NCBI GenBank assembly: GCA_025936755.1
Contig: JAICSS010000005.1
Span: 62,001-126,000, forward strand
Length of the DNA stretch: 64,000 bases
DNA from: Solirubrobacterales bacterium
GTDB lineage: Bacteria > Actinomycetota > Thermoleophilia > Solirubrobacterales > 70-9
Direction of reading: 5' to 3'
Shown here: one piece after another, positions 31,735 through 40,542 of the stretch
Numbering within the stretch: the stretch's first letter is position 1
Layout: each line of letters starts with the position of its first letter
Notes under the pieces: generated by a model
Databases searched by the model: none
What the model saw: only the letters and a program-made list of their open reading frames with translations
Told to the model about the DNA's origin: nothing
Made by a program: the position numbers and the translations under genes

Positions 31735-33597
31735 TTGTTCGCGCGCAACGACCACATGCCCAAGGGCAGCCGCCTCTCGCTCCGCGTCGCCGTCGTCGGC
31801 GGCGTCGGGATGGTCCTCTTCGCGGTCCTCTTCTTCCGCCTCTGGAACCTGCAGATCATCTCCGGCGACAAGTACCTGGCCGAAGCCAAGAACAACCGCA
31901 CCCACGAGTTCAAAGTGATCGCCCCCCGCGGCGACATCCTCGACCGCAACGGCGAAGTCCTGGTCGACAACCGCACCAGCCTGGCGCTGCAGCTGAACCC
32001 GCAGAAACTCCCCGGAGATGCGGCCGAAGAACGGGCCGAGCTGACGCGGCTGGGGGGCCTGGCGCACATGTCCCTGCGCCAGGTCCGCCGCACGATCGAG
32101 GAAGGCGAAGAAGTCGCCGCCGGGGCGCCGGTGACGCTGCGCCGGGACGTCGGCTTCGACCTCGTCGCCTACGTCGAAGAAAACCAGGACGAATTCCCCG
32201 GGGTGGCAGTCCAGCGCGTCTTCGTCCGCCATTACCCCGACGGGTCCCGGGCCGCCCACATCCTCGGCAGCGTCGGCGAGATCGACGAGGAAGAGCTGAA
32301 GGAACCGCAGTACAAGGCCCTGGAGCCGGGAGACGAGATCGGCCAGGCGGGGGCCGAGTACACCTACGACAAGTTCCTCCGCGGAGACCCGGGGCTGACC
32401 CGGATCCAGGTCAACGCGCTGGGCCAGCCGACGCCCGGCGGGCAGCTGGTCTCGATCCCGCCGACGCCGGGGGACAGCCTCAAGCTGACGATCGACGGCG
32501 ACGTCCAGACCGCCGGCGAAGCGGGTCTGGCGGCGCGGGGGCTGCCGGGCGCGTTCATCACGATGAACATCGACAACGGCCAGATCCTGGCGATGGGGTC
32601 GAACCCGACCTTCGACCCATCCGACCTGATCGAACCGAGTCAGGCGCAGGTCAACGAACTGTACAGAGACCCGGTGCTGGCGCCTTTGGTGAACCGGGCG
32701 ACCGAAGGCGCCTACCCGACCGGCTCGACCTTCAAGATCATCACCGCCCTGGCGGCGCTGGAAAACGGGGTCATCACCCCGGACAAGGTGGTCCAGGACA
32801 ACGGCCGGATCAAGGTCGGCGACCAGCCCTTCGAAAACGCCGGCGGCGTCGCTCACGGACCGGTGGAACTGCGCCGCGCGCTGCAGGTCTCCTCCGACGT
32901 CTACTTCTACCTGCTCGGCCTCGACATGTGGGAAACGAACGACCTGCAGGAATGGGCGCACAAGCTCGGGATCGGCCGCCCGGCCGGCCTCGACCTTCCC
33001 GAGGAAGGGGAAACGCTGCTGCCGAGCAAGGCGTGGCACGAACAGTTCGTCAAGGAAGGCCGGGCGCTGGAAGACCGGCCCTGGTCGGCCGGCGACAACA
33101 TCCAGCTCGCCACCGGCCAGGGGGACCTGCAGACCAACCCGCTGCAGATGGCGCTCGCCTACGCCGCGCTCGGCAACGGCGGCACGATCCCGACCCCGCA
33201 CGTGGGGCTGGAAGTCGAGGACGCGGCCGGGCGGGTGTTGAAGGAATTCGAATTCAAGCCCCAACGGCATATCCACATCGACCCCGGCAGCCGCACCGCG
33301 ATCCTCGAAGGCCTGCACGCCGCCGCGCAGGAAGGCGAAGGCACCGCCGTCAGCGTCTTCGGCGGCTTCCCGATCGACATCGCCGGCAAGACCGGGACCG
33401 CGGAACGTCCCGGCCACGGCAACCAATCCTGGTTCGCGGCGCTCTCTCCGTACCCGAACCCGCGTATCGTGACCATTGCCACCGTCGAGGAAGGCGGCTA
33501 CGGAGTCGAATCCGCTGCCCCGATCGTGCTCGACATCCTCGAAGCGATCTACAACAAGAAGGCGTCAGCTGTCTCCAGCGGCGGTGGAGCCGAATGA
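31735..33597 (+). CDS. mrdA: PBP2-type peptidoglycan transpeptidase (elongasome)
   Basis: 620 residues. One N-terminal membrane helix (VAVVGGVGMVLFAVLFFRLW), a dimerisation/pedestal domain (IAPRGDILDRNGEVLVDNRT), and a transpeptidase domain with SxxK at Ser331-Lys334 (YPTGSTFKI), SSD about 386-388 and KTGT at 552-555. Its partner is the RodA glycosyltransferase encoded next (ATGA overlap). TTG start, with ATG 31756 as the alternative. Glutamate is coded far more often by GAA than in the neighbours, and an AGA arginine occurs, so codon use is atypical for the operon. Confidence 0.95.
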   Translation: MFARNDHMPKGSRLSLRVAVVGGVGMVLFAVLFFRLWNLQIISGDKYLAEAKNNRTHEFKVIAPRGDILDRNGEVLVDNRTSLALQLNPQKLPGDAAEERAELTRLGGLAHMSLRQVRRTIEEGEEVAAGAPVTLRRDVGFDLVAYVEENQDEFPGVAVQRVFVRHYPDGSRAAHILGSVGEIDEEELKEPQYKALEPGDEIGQAGAEYTYDKFLRGDPGLTRIQVNALGQPTPGGQLVSIPPTPGDSLKLTIDGDVQTAGEAGLAARGLPGAFITMNIDNGQILAMGSNPTFDPSDLIEPSQAQVNELYRDPVLAPLVNRATEGAYPTGSTFKIITALAALENGVITPDKVVQDNGRIKVGDQPFENAGGVAHGPVELRRALQVSSDVYFYLLGLDMWETNDLQEWAHKLGIGRPAGLDLPEEGETLLPSKAWHEQFVKEGRALEDRPWSAGDNIQLATGQGDLQTNPLQMALAYAALGNGGTIPTPHVGLEVEDAAGRVLKEFEFKPQRHIHIDPGSRTAILEGLHAAAQEGEGTAVSVFGGFPIDIAGKTGTAERPGHGNQSWFAALSPYPNPRIVTIATVEEGGYGVESAAPIVLDILEAIYNKKASAVSSGGGAE

Positions 33598-34796
33598 ACA
33601 CCTACGCAACCCGCACCAGGAACTCCCGGCCCGAGCCCTTCGCGGTCCGCGTCGGCATCGCCGAGCGCCTCGGCCTCGCCCACATGGACTGGCCGCTGAC
33701 GATCGCCGCCGTCGCCCTGATCGCCTTCAGCGTCTTCGTCCTCGGCGAGGCGACCCAGAACGACATCCCCGGCGACCCCCACTACTACCTCGACCGGCAG
33801 GCGATCTACGCCGGCCTCGGCATCGTCGGAATGCTGCTGGCGACGCGGATCGACTACTCGCGCTTCCGCGAGCTGAGGGTCGGGATCTACACCTTCCTCT
33901 GCGCCAGCGTCTCGCTCGTCTTCGTCTTCGGCTTCGCCGCCCGCGGCTCGCGGCGCGCCTTCGAACTTCCCCTCTTCAGCTTCCAGCCGTCGGAGCTCGG
34001 CAAGCTCCTGCTCGTGCTCGCGCTTGCCGGGTTCGTGATCGACGGCGCCAGGCGGGGGTCGGCGGTGCAGCGCACCGTCCGCTACCTCTGCCTCGGCCTG
34101 GCCCCGGCCGGGCTCGTCTTCCTCCAACCCGACCTCGGCACCTCCCTGGTGTACGTGGTCGCCACCCTTGCCGTCATGTACTTCGGAGGCGTCCCCTGGA
34201 CGCACTTCGCGGTCATCGGCGGGGCCCTCGTCGCGCTTGTCGCGATCGTCCTGGTCGTCGCTCCGGCGGCCGGCGTCCCGCTGCTCAAGGGCTACCAGAA
34301 GGAACGTCTGACGTCCTTCCTCAGCCCCCACGAGCACGAAGGCGGCGCGGGCTACCAGCAGAACCAATCGAAGATCGCCACCGGCTCCGGTCAGTTCACC
34401 GGCCGCGGCGACAAAGCCACCCAGACGCGGCTCGACTTCGTTCCCGAGCGGCACACCGACTTCATCTTCGCGGTGATCGGTGAGCGCTACGGGTTCATGG
34501 GCGCCGCGTTCGTCCTATCCCTTTACGCCCTGCTCTTCTGGCGGGCGCTGCGGATCACGACACTCTCGAAGAACGCCTACGGAACCCTGGTGGCCGGCGG
34601 CATCGCCGTCGCGCTGCTGTTCCAGACCTTCGTCAACGTGGGGATGAACCTCGGGATCATGCCGATCACCGGGATCCCCCTGCCGTTGATGAGCTACGGA
34701 GGGTCCTCCGTGCTCGCTACTTTCCTGGCGATCGGAGTTCTTCAGAGCATCAACGTCCAAGCGCATCTCAGCCAGAGGGGAAGGTTCGCCTGGTGA
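33594..34796 (+). CDS. rodA: RodA, SEDS-family peptidoglycan glycosyltransferase
   Basis: 400 residues with about ten membrane helices. Signature blocks: FSFQPSELGKLLLVLALAGF, LVFLQPDLGTSLVYVVATLA, KATQTRLDFVPERHTDFIFA and ITGIPLPLMSYGGSSVLATF. The invariant Asp of the SEDS family lies in the QPDLGT/LDFVPERHTDF regions. It polymerises lipid II along with PBP2. ATG start overlapping mrdA by 4 bp; a 54-bp gap precedes rng. Confidence 0.97.
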   Translation: MNTYATRTRNSRPEPFAVRVGIAERLGLAHMDWPLTIAAVALIAFSVFVLGEATQNDIPGDPHYYLDRQAIYAGLGIVGMLLATRIDYSRFRELRVGIYTFLCASVSLVFVFGFAARGSRRAFELPLFSFQPSELGKLLLVLALAGFVIDGARRGSAVQRTVRYLCLGLAPAGLVFLQPDLGTSLVYVVATLAVMYFGGVPWTHFAVIGGALVALVAIVLVVAPAAGVPLLKGYQKERLTSFLSPHEHEGGAGYQQNQSKIATGSGQFTGRGDKATQTRLDFVPERHTDFIFAVIGERYGFMGAAFVLSLYALLFWRALRITTLSKNAYGTLVAGGIAVALLFQTFVNVGMNLGIMPITGIPLPLMSYGGSSVLATFLAIGVLQSINVQAHLSQRGRFAW

Positions 34797-34850
34797 TCTC
34801 TGGAAAGAGAGCCGGCATCGCGTACCTAAACGAACTGAGCTGAAACACAA

Positions 34851-36701
34851 ATGAAAAAAACGATTTTGGTCTCCGCCGAGCGCGGTGAGACCCGTGTCGC
34901 CGTCCTCGAGGCAAAGCAGAAGGGCGGCAAAGCCAGCGTCGCGGAGCTCTACATCGAGCGCCGCGGCCGCCGCTCCATCGTCGGCAACATCTACAAGGGC
35001 AAGGTCGACAACGTCCTGCCCGGGATGGAGGCCGCCTTCGTCGACATCGGCCTCGAGCGCAACGGCTTCCTCCATGTCGACGAGATCGTCCTCCCGAACG
35101 GCGAACAGGCCCCCAAGCGCGGCCGCGGCAGCGGCCGCCGCATCAACGAGCTGATCAAGCCGGGGCAGGAGATCCTCGTCGCGGTGGTCAAGGACCCGCT
35201 GAAGTCGAAGGGCGCCCGGCTCTCGATGAACCTCTCGATCGCCGGCCGCTACCTCGTCTACGCCCCCCAGGGCGGCGGCGTCGGCGTCAGCCGCCGGCTC
35301 GCCGACAAAGAGCGCGATCGCCTGCGGAAGATGGTCGACCGCACCTACAAAGGGCCGGGCGGGCTGATCGTCCGCACCGCCGCCCACGGGGCGAAAAAAG
35401 CCGACTTCGTGCGTGAGATCAGCTACCTGCAGAAGCTGAACGAGGTGCTGCAGCGGCGCTCCGAGTCGACCAAGGCGCCGGCCCTGGTCTTCCAGGAGGC
35501 CGACCTCTCGGTTCGCGTCCTCCGCGACGTCTTCCTCAACGAGTTCGAAAAGGCCGTGATCGACTCGCCGAAGCAGTTCGAGCGGGTCACCAGCTTCTTC
35601 CAGCGCACCGCGCCGGAGCTGGTCGGCGGGGTCGAACTCTACGAGGGCACGAAGCCGCTGTTCGACAAATGGAAGGTCAACGAGGCGATCGAGTCGACCC
35701 TGAACCGGCGGGTCGACCTGCCCTCCGGCGGCTACCTGATCATCGACTACACCGAGGCGCTGACGGTGATCGACGTCAACAGCGGCTCCTTCACCGGCCG
35801 CGGCAAAGGCGGCCTCGAGGAGACGATCACGAAAGTCAACACCGAGGCCGCCGAGGAGGCGGTGCGGCAGCTGCGCCTGCGCGACATCGGCGGCATCATC
35901 GTCGTCGACTTCATCGACATGGCCCGGGCCAGCAACCGCGACAAGGTGCTGAAGACGATGCGCAAAGCGCTCGACGCCGACAAGTCGAAGAGCTACGTGG
36001 TCGAGGTCTCGCCGCTGGGGCTGGTCGAGATGACCCGCCAGAACATCACCGACGGGGTGCGGGAGATCCTCACCGCGCCCTGCCCGACCTGCCACGGCGA
36101 GGGGGTCGTCCTCTCGGCCGAGACGGTGGCGCTGGAAGGGGTGCAGAAGCTGCGCGACATCGCCGGTGAGCACGGCGACGTCGAGGCTTTCCTGATCCGC
36201 GTCAACCCGAAGGTGGCGCACGAGCTGACCGACGAGGAGAGCGGCCTCGCCGAGCTCGAGCAGGAAACCGGCAAGCGCTTCCACTTCGAGGGCGGCGACG
36301 CTCTGCCGATCGGCACCTTCGAGCTGGTCGAGTCCGGCAGCCGCAGCGAGATCGAGGAGCGGGCGCTGCCGTTCAAGGTCGGCGAGGAGGTGCTGGTCAA
36401 GATCGACGAGCCGCACATGTACAACGCCGACGACGCCGTCGCCCGGATCGACTCCTACATCGTCAGCGTCACCGGCGGCGGCCGCTTCGTCGGCGAGCGC
36501 AAGCTGGTGCGGATCGACGAGGTCGAGCGCTCGGCGGCGATCGCCTCGCTGCTGGGAGGCGGCGAGTCGTCCAACGGCTCCGGAGGAGGCGAGGAGAACG
36601 GCTCCCAGCTAGAATCCTCCGCTCCTTCGCGCAAACGCAGTCGTGGCCGCCGGGGCGGTCGTGGGCGTTCGCGCGCCAATCAAGGCAGCAAGGACGAATG
36701 A
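34851..36701 (+). CDS. rng: Ribonuclease E/G family endoribonuclease
   Basis: 616 residues. S1-like domain about 35-120 (IVGNIYKGKVDNVLPGMEAA, FVDIGLERNGFLHVDEIV), RNase H/DNase I-like catalytic core with Asp residues in LTVIDVNSGSFTG and GIIVVDFIDMA, and the Zn-link CPTCHGEG near 408. The C-terminal 60 residues are Arg/Gly-rich (KRSRGRRGGRGRSR), an RNA-binding tail. It processes rRNA and degrades mRNA. The ATG at 34851 has no SD; TACCTA lies in the 54-bp gap. The stop overlaps rplU by 4 bp (ATGA), so rng-rplU-rpmA are coupled. Confidence 0.95.
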   Translation: MKKTILVSAERGETRVAVLEAKQKGGKASVAELYIERRGRRSIVGNIYKGKVDNVLPGMEAAFVDIGLERNGFLHVDEIVLPNGEQAPKRGRGSGRRINELIKPGQEILVAVVKDPLKSKGARLSMNLSIAGRYLVYAPQGGGVGVSRRLADKERDRLRKMVDRTYKGPGGLIVRTAAHGAKKADFVREISYLQKLNEVLQRRSESTKAPALVFQEADLSVRVLRDVFLNEFEKAVIDSPKQFERVTSFFQRTAPELVGGVELYEGTKPLFDKWKVNEAIESTLNRRVDLPSGGYLIIDYTEALTVIDVNSGSFTGRGKGGLEETITKVNTEAAEEAVRQLRLRDIGGIIVVDFIDMARASNRDKVLKTMRKALDADKSKSYVVEVSPLGLVEMTRQNITDGVREILTAPCPTCHGEGVVLSAETVALEGVQKLRDIAGEHGDVEAFLIRVNPKVAHELTDEESGLAELEQETGKRFHFEGGDALPIGTFELVESGSRSEIEERALPFKVGEEVLVKIDEPHMYNADDAVARIDSYIVSVTGGGRFVGERKLVRIDEVERSAAIASLLGGGESSNGSGGGEENGSQLESSAPSRKRSRGRRGGRGRSRANQGSKDE

Positions 36702-37015
36702 GCGATTACGCAGTCATAGAGAGCGGCGGTAAGCAATACAAAGTCGAGGAGGGCACGTCCCTGCTCGTCGACCGGCTCGACGCCAAGGAGGGCGACAAAG
36801 TCGCCCTGCGCCCGGTCCTCTTCCGCGGCGACGACGTCGTCGCCGGGGCGAAAGACCTGGCCAAGGTCAAAGTCGAGGCCAAAGTCACCGAGCACCTGCG
36901 CGGGCCGAAGATCAAAGTCTTCAAATACAAGGCGAAGAAGGGCTACCGCCGGCGCGCCGGCCACCGCTCCGAGCTGACCCGCCTCGAGGTCACGAAACTG
37001 AAAGGGAAAGGCTAG
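36698..37015 (+). CDS. rplU: Ribosomal protein bL21
   Basis: 105 residues. [20 protein letters not shown] is the L21 N-terminus and [20 protein letters not shown] the signature. It binds 23S rRNA in the large subunit. The ATG overlaps the rng stop (ATGA); bL27 follows after 2 bp. Confidence 0.98.
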   Translation: MSDYAVIESGGKQYKVEEGTSLLVDRLDAKEGDKVALRPVLFRGDDVVAGAKDLAKVKVEAKVTEHLRGPKIKVFKYKAKKGYRRRAGHRSELTRLEVTKLKGKG

Positions 37016-37017
37016 GC

Positions 37018-37272
37018 ATGGCGCACAAGAAAGGTCTCGGCTCCAGCCGCAACGGCCGCGAATCGAACCCGAACATGCTCGGCGTCAAGGTCTTCGCCGG
37101 CCAGCGCGTCTCCGGCGGCGAGATCATCGTCCGCCAGCGCGGCACCCGCTTCTGGCCCGGCGACGGCGTCGGCCTCGGCCGCGACCACACGATCTTCGCC
37201 ACCCGCGAAGGCGTCGTCGACTTCAAGCCGTCCCGCAAGGGGCGCACCATCAGCGTTCTCGCTGACGGCTAG
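37018..37272 (+). CDS. rpmA: Ribosomal protein bL27
   Basis: 84 residues. [20 protein letters not shown], then [20 protein letters not shown] and [12 protein letters not shown]. The N-terminal tail reaches the peptidyl-transferase centre; there is no cleavable leader of the firmicute type. The coding region ends 15 bp before a hairpin and obgE. Confidence 0.98.
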   Translation: MAHKKGLGSSRNGRESNPNMLGVKVFAGQRVSGGEIIVRQRGTRFWPGDGVGLGRDHTIFATREGVVDFKPSRKGRTISVLADG

Positions 37273-37287
37273 TCAGAACCCAGCGCC

Positions 37288-37325
37288 CGCTGATTTTTGC
37301 TCCCTGCAGGGGGCACAATTCAGCG
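37288..37325. terminator. Hairpin between rpmA and obgE
   Basis: CGCTGA/TCAGCG (37288-37293, 37320-37325) encloses TGCTCCC-tgca-GGGGGCA (37298-37315), with an ATTTTT run between. Two-part stem, possible terminator or attenuator ahead of obgE. Confidence 0.55.
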
Positions 37326-37332
37326 ATAGCCG

Positions 37333-38625
37333 ATGTACGACAAGGCAAAAATCTGGGTCGAGGGCGGCGGCGGCGGCAACGGGTCGATCTCGTTCCGGCG
37401 CGAGGCCCACGTGCCGCGGGGCGGGCCGGACGGCGGCGACGGGGGGCATGGCGGCGATGTGGTGCTGGCCTGCGATCCCTCGCGGCGCGATCTTGGCGCG
37501 CTGAAGGGGAGCAAGCACTTCCGCGCGCAGCGGGGGCGGCATGGGGAAGGTTCGAACCGGCACGGGGCGCGGGGCGAGGACCGGGAGATCCCGGTGCCGC
37601 CGGGGACGCAGGCGACGGCGGTCGACGGCAGCTCGATCGACCTGGTGACGGCGGGGCAGCGGGCAGTGGTCGCGCGCGGTGGGCGCGGCGGTCACGGCAA
37701 CAGGCGCTTCGCCAACTCGACCCGGCAGGCGCCGCGGTTCGCCGAGAAAGGCAGCAGCGGCGAAGCCGACTGGATCGAGCTGCGGCTGAAGCTGCTCGCC
37801 GACGTGGGGCTAGTCGGTCTCCCCAACGCGGGCAAGTCCTCCCTGTTGAGCCGGCTGACCCGGGCGGCGCCGAAGGTCGCCGACTACCCCTTCACGACGA
37901 TCTCACCGGTCCTCGGCACGATCGAGGGCGAGGACCGCCAGGCGGTGGTCGCCGACATCCCCGGCTTGATCGAAGGCGCCGCCGGGGGCGCTGGGCTGGG
38001 CCACGAGTTCCTCGCCCACGTCGAGCGCTGCTCGATGCTGGTCCACCTCGTCGACCTGGCGCCGCTGGACGGCGACCCGGTCGCCAACTACGAGACCGTG
38101 CGGGCCGAGCTGACGGCGCACGGCGCCGGGCTGGAGCGGCTGCCGGAGCTGATCGCCCTCAGCAAGCGCGACCTCCTGCCGATAGAGCGGGTCGAGGCGG
38201 AGGTGGCGGCGTGGCGCGAGCGCCTTGGCGACCGCGCCCTCGGCGTCCTCGCGATCTCCTCGGCGACCGGTGAGGGCCTGGACGAGCTGCGCCGGCAGGT
38301 CCTCGCCGAACTCCCCGAGACCGTTTCGGCGCCCGCGGCCGCAGTCGCCGCGGATGGCGACGAATTCGAGGCCGAGCACCGGGTCTACCGTCCCGCCGGC
38401 GAGGGCGGCTACTGGGTCGAGCGCGAGGAGGACGGCGGCTTCCGCATCCTCGGCCGCGGCGTCGAGATGCTGTTCGAGCGCCACGACACGAAAAACGAGG
38501 AGGCGCTCGCCTACCTGGAGCAGCGGCTGAAGGAGATGGGCGTCCTCGCCGCCCTCGACCGCGCCGGCTTCGCAGCCGGCGACGACGTGAGGATCGGCGA
38601 GCACGAGTTCGAGCTCCACATTTAG
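37333..38625 (+). CDS. obgE: Obg GTPase (CgtA)
   Basis: 430 residues. Gly-rich Obg fold 1-160 (AKIWVEGGGGGNGSISFRRE; RGGPDGGDGGHGGDVVL; ARGGRGGHGNRRFANSTRQA), GTPase domain about 160-335 with G1 GLPNAGKSSL, switch TTISPVLG, G3 ADIPGLIEGA and a G4 variant SKRD in place of NKxD, then an OCT-like C-terminal domain (YRPAGEGGYWVEREEDGG). It assists 50S assembly and the stringent response. ATG start; no SD is seen. Confidence 0.97.
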   Translation: MYDKAKIWVEGGGGGNGSISFRREAHVPRGGPDGGDGGHGGDVVLACDPSRRDLGALKGSKHFRAQRGRHGEGSNRHGARGEDREIPVPPGTQATAVDGSSIDLVTAGQRAVVARGGRGGHGNRRFANSTRQAPRFAEKGSSGEADWIELRLKLLADVGLVGLPNAGKSSLLSRLTRAAPKVADYPFTTISPVLGTIEGEDRQAVVADIPGLIEGAAGGAGLGHEFLAHVERCSMLVHLVDLAPLDGDPVANYETVRAELTAHGAGLERLPELIALSKRDLLPIERVEAEVAAWRERLGDRALGVLAISSATGEGLDELRRQVLAELPETVSAPAAAVAADGDEFEAEHRVYRPAGEGGYWVEREEDGGFRILGRGVEMLFERHDTKNEEALAYLEQRLKEMGVLAALDRAGFAAGDDVRIGEHEFELHI

Positions 38626-38637
38626 GCCCTCGATGAC

Positions 38638-39366
38638 TCAGCTCAGGCTGGAGAGGCCGGCGGCGACGGCGAAGCCGAGGACGGTGACGAGGCCGGCGCC
38701 GCGGCCGGCGTCCTCGCGGGCGTCGGGGATCATCGAGTCGATCAGCATCACCAGCAGGGCGCCGGCGGCGAAGCCGTCGATCGCGGCGCGGGCGTCGGCG
38801 CTGACGGCGTCGGCGGCGAGGTAGCCGACGACGGTGGCGAGGGCGCAGATCGCCGTCACCAGCACCCACAGCCGCAGGATCGCCTCACGGGAGCGGCCGG
38901 CGTTGCTCATGTCGGTTGCCGAGCCCAGGGACTCCGGCAGGTTGGAGACGAAGATCGCCACCAGCAGCGAGATGCCGACGCCGCCGCCGGCGGCGATTCC
39001 GATCCCCAGCACCAGCTGCTCCGGGATCCCGTCGAGGAAGGCGCCGAGCGCCAGGGCGGTGCCGCTGCCGCTTCCTTCGGTCCGTCCCTGGCGGCCGCGC
39101 CCGGTCGACATCCGCCGCGAGATCAGGCCGTCGAGGAAGTAGTAGGCGAGGGCGCCGGCGGCGAGGCCGGCGCCGGTGAAGCCGGCGCCGCTGATCGCGA
39201 TCCCCTCGGCGGCGAGCTCGAAGCTGACGGCGCTGATCAGCGCCCCGGCCCCGAAGGAGAGGACGTAGCCGACCTGTCGCGACGGCCAGCGGCGGGCGAA
39301 GCTGAACGCAGCGCCGATGACCAGCGAGCTTGCGGCGAGCGCTCCCCAGCCGATCGCGGACCCCAT
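38638..39366 (-). CDS. ZIP-family metal transporter
   Basis: 242 residues with about eight membrane helices. LGAFLDGIPEQLVLGIGIAA and VAIFVSNLPESLGSATDMSN contain the H/N-x-x-x-E-type metal-site positions of TM4 and TM5 (here DGIPE and NLPES), and a hydrophilic His-poor loop (RRMSTGRGRQGRTEGSGSG) separates TM3 and TM4. Zinc or another divalent metal is likely. The ATG at 39366 is 19 bp from the divergent proB start; an ATG at 39387 would overlap it. It ends 12 bp from the convergent obgE. Confidence 0.85.
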   Translation of the reverse strand: MGSAIGWGALAASSLVIGAAFSFARRWPSRQVGYVLSFGAGALISAVSFELAAEGIAISGAGFTGAGLAAGALAYYFLDGLISRRMSTGRGRQGRTEGSGSGTALALGAFLDGIPEQLVLGIGIAAGGGVGISLLVAIFVSNLPESLGSATDMSNAGRSREAILRLWVLVTAICALATVVGYLAADAVSADARAAIDGFAAGALLVMLIDSMIPDAREDAGRGAGLVTVLGFAVAAGLSSLS

Positions 39367-39372
39367 CTCGGC

Positions 39373-39378
39373 TACTTT
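39373..39378 (+). promoter_or_regulatory. Leaderless-type -10 box (TACTTT) of proB
   Basis: TACTTT ends 7 nt before the ATG at 39386 and overlaps the upstream region of the ZIP gene; no SD. Confidence 0.5.
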
Positions 39379-39385
39379 CCCCGCC

Positions 39386-40474
39386 ATGACCCTCGTCGTC
39401 AAGCTCGGATCCTCGATCGTCGCCGCCGACGACGGCGAGCTGCGCAGCGACGTGCTCGATTCCGTCTGCGAGCAGGTGGCGCGCCTGGAGCAGGGAGGAG
39501 AGCGGGTGGTGATGGTCACCTCCGGCGCGATCGCCCGCGGAGTGCGGATGCTGGAGCTGCCGGCGCGGCCGCGGGCGATGGACGAGCTGCAGGCAACCTC
39601 GGCAGTCGGGCAGGGAGACCTGTTTCGCGCCTACGAGAGCCGTCTCTCCTCGCACGGCACCCGCGCCGCCCAGGTACTGCTGACCGCCGCCGATCTCGAC
39701 GCCCGCACCAACTACCTGAACGCGAACCGGACCCTGCGCCGGCTGATCGAGTGGGGGGTGGTGCCGGTCGTCAACGAGAACGACACCACCGCCACCGACG
39801 AGATCAGCTTCGGCGACAACGACTTCCTCGCCGCCCAGGTTGCGGTGCTGCTCGAAGCGCGGCTGCTGGTGCTGCTGACGAACGTCGACGGCCTCTACGC
39901 TCGCGATCCGGACCTCGACCCAGAGCCGGAGTTGATCGCCGAGGTGGCCGACCTTTCCGAGCTCGAGGGGTTGACGATCGGGGATCGCACCTCCGCCTTC
40001 GGCTCTGGCGGCATGCGCAGCAAGGTCGCGGCGGCGGAGATGGCGAGCGAGGCCGGGATACCGGCGACGATCTGCAACGGGACCGAGGCGGGCACGCTGC
40101 TCGATGCGGCCGCAGGCGGGACGGGTGGCACGCGCTTCCTCGCGCAGGAGGGAAGGGAGTCCCGCTTCAAGCTTTGGCTGAAATATGCGAAGCCGATCCG
40201 CGGCAGGGTCGAGGTCGACGACGGCGCTGCACGCGTCCTGCGCGAAAGCGGTTCCAGTCTGTTGCCCGTGGGGGTTTCCGATGTGCACGGGCCCTTCGAA
40301 GCCGGCGACGCCGTTTCGGTCGTCGGCGGCGGCGGCGACATCGGCAAGGGCATCAGCGAGTACTCCTCGCACGAGCTGACCCGCGTCATGGGGAAGCAGA
40401 GCGCCCAGGTCCGCGAGCTGCTGCCGCACGCCGCCGACGAGGTCATCCATCGCGACCGGTTCGTCCTCCTCTGA
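39386..40474 (+). CDS. proB: Glutamate 5-kinase
   Basis: 362 residues: amino-acid kinase domain 1-255 (TLVVKLGSSIVAADDGELRS; MVTSGAIARGVRML; VVPVVNENDTTATDEISFGD; FGSGGMRSKVAAAEMASEAG) and a C-terminal PUA domain (RVEVDDGAARVLRESGSSLL). First step of proline synthesis from glutamate. ATG start, probably leaderless. A hairpin separates it from proA. Confidence 0.96.
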   Translation: MTLVVKLGSSIVAADDGELRSDVLDSVCEQVARLEQGGERVVMVTSGAIARGVRMLELPARPRAMDELQATSAVGQGDLFRAYESRLSSHGTRAAQVLLTAADLDARTNYLNANRTLRRLIEWGVVPVVNENDTTATDEISFGDNDFLAAQVAVLLEARLLVLLTNVDGLYARDPDLDPEPELIAEVADLSELEGLTIGDRTSAFGSGGMRSKVAAAEMASEAGIPATICNGTEAGTLLDAAAGGTGGTRFLAQEGRESRFKLWLKYAKPIRGRVEVDDGAARVLRESGSSLLPVGVSDVHGPFEAGDAVSVVGGGGDIGKGISEYSSHELTRVMGKQSAQVRELLPHAADEVIHRDRFVLL

Positions 40475-40475
40475 C

Positions 40476-40520
40476 TCGCCTGTTCCCTTTGGTCGACTGA
40501 CAACGAAAAGGAACAGGCGA
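40476..40520. terminator. Long-stem hairpin between proB and proA
   Basis: TCGCCTGTTCC (40476-40486) pairs with GGAACAGGCGA (40510-40520), and CTTT/AAAA adds partial pairing inside. It starts right after the proB stop and ends 10 bp before the proA -10 box. Confidence 0.7.
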
Positions 40521-40530
40521 ACGAAGGCAC

Positions 40531-40536
40531 TACCCT
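40531..40536 (+). promoter_or_regulatory. Leaderless-type -10 box (TACCCT) of proA
   Basis: TACCCT ends 6 nt before the ATG at 40543; it decides for this ATG over the TTG at 40537. Confidence 0.5.
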
Positions 40537-40542
40537 TTGCCG

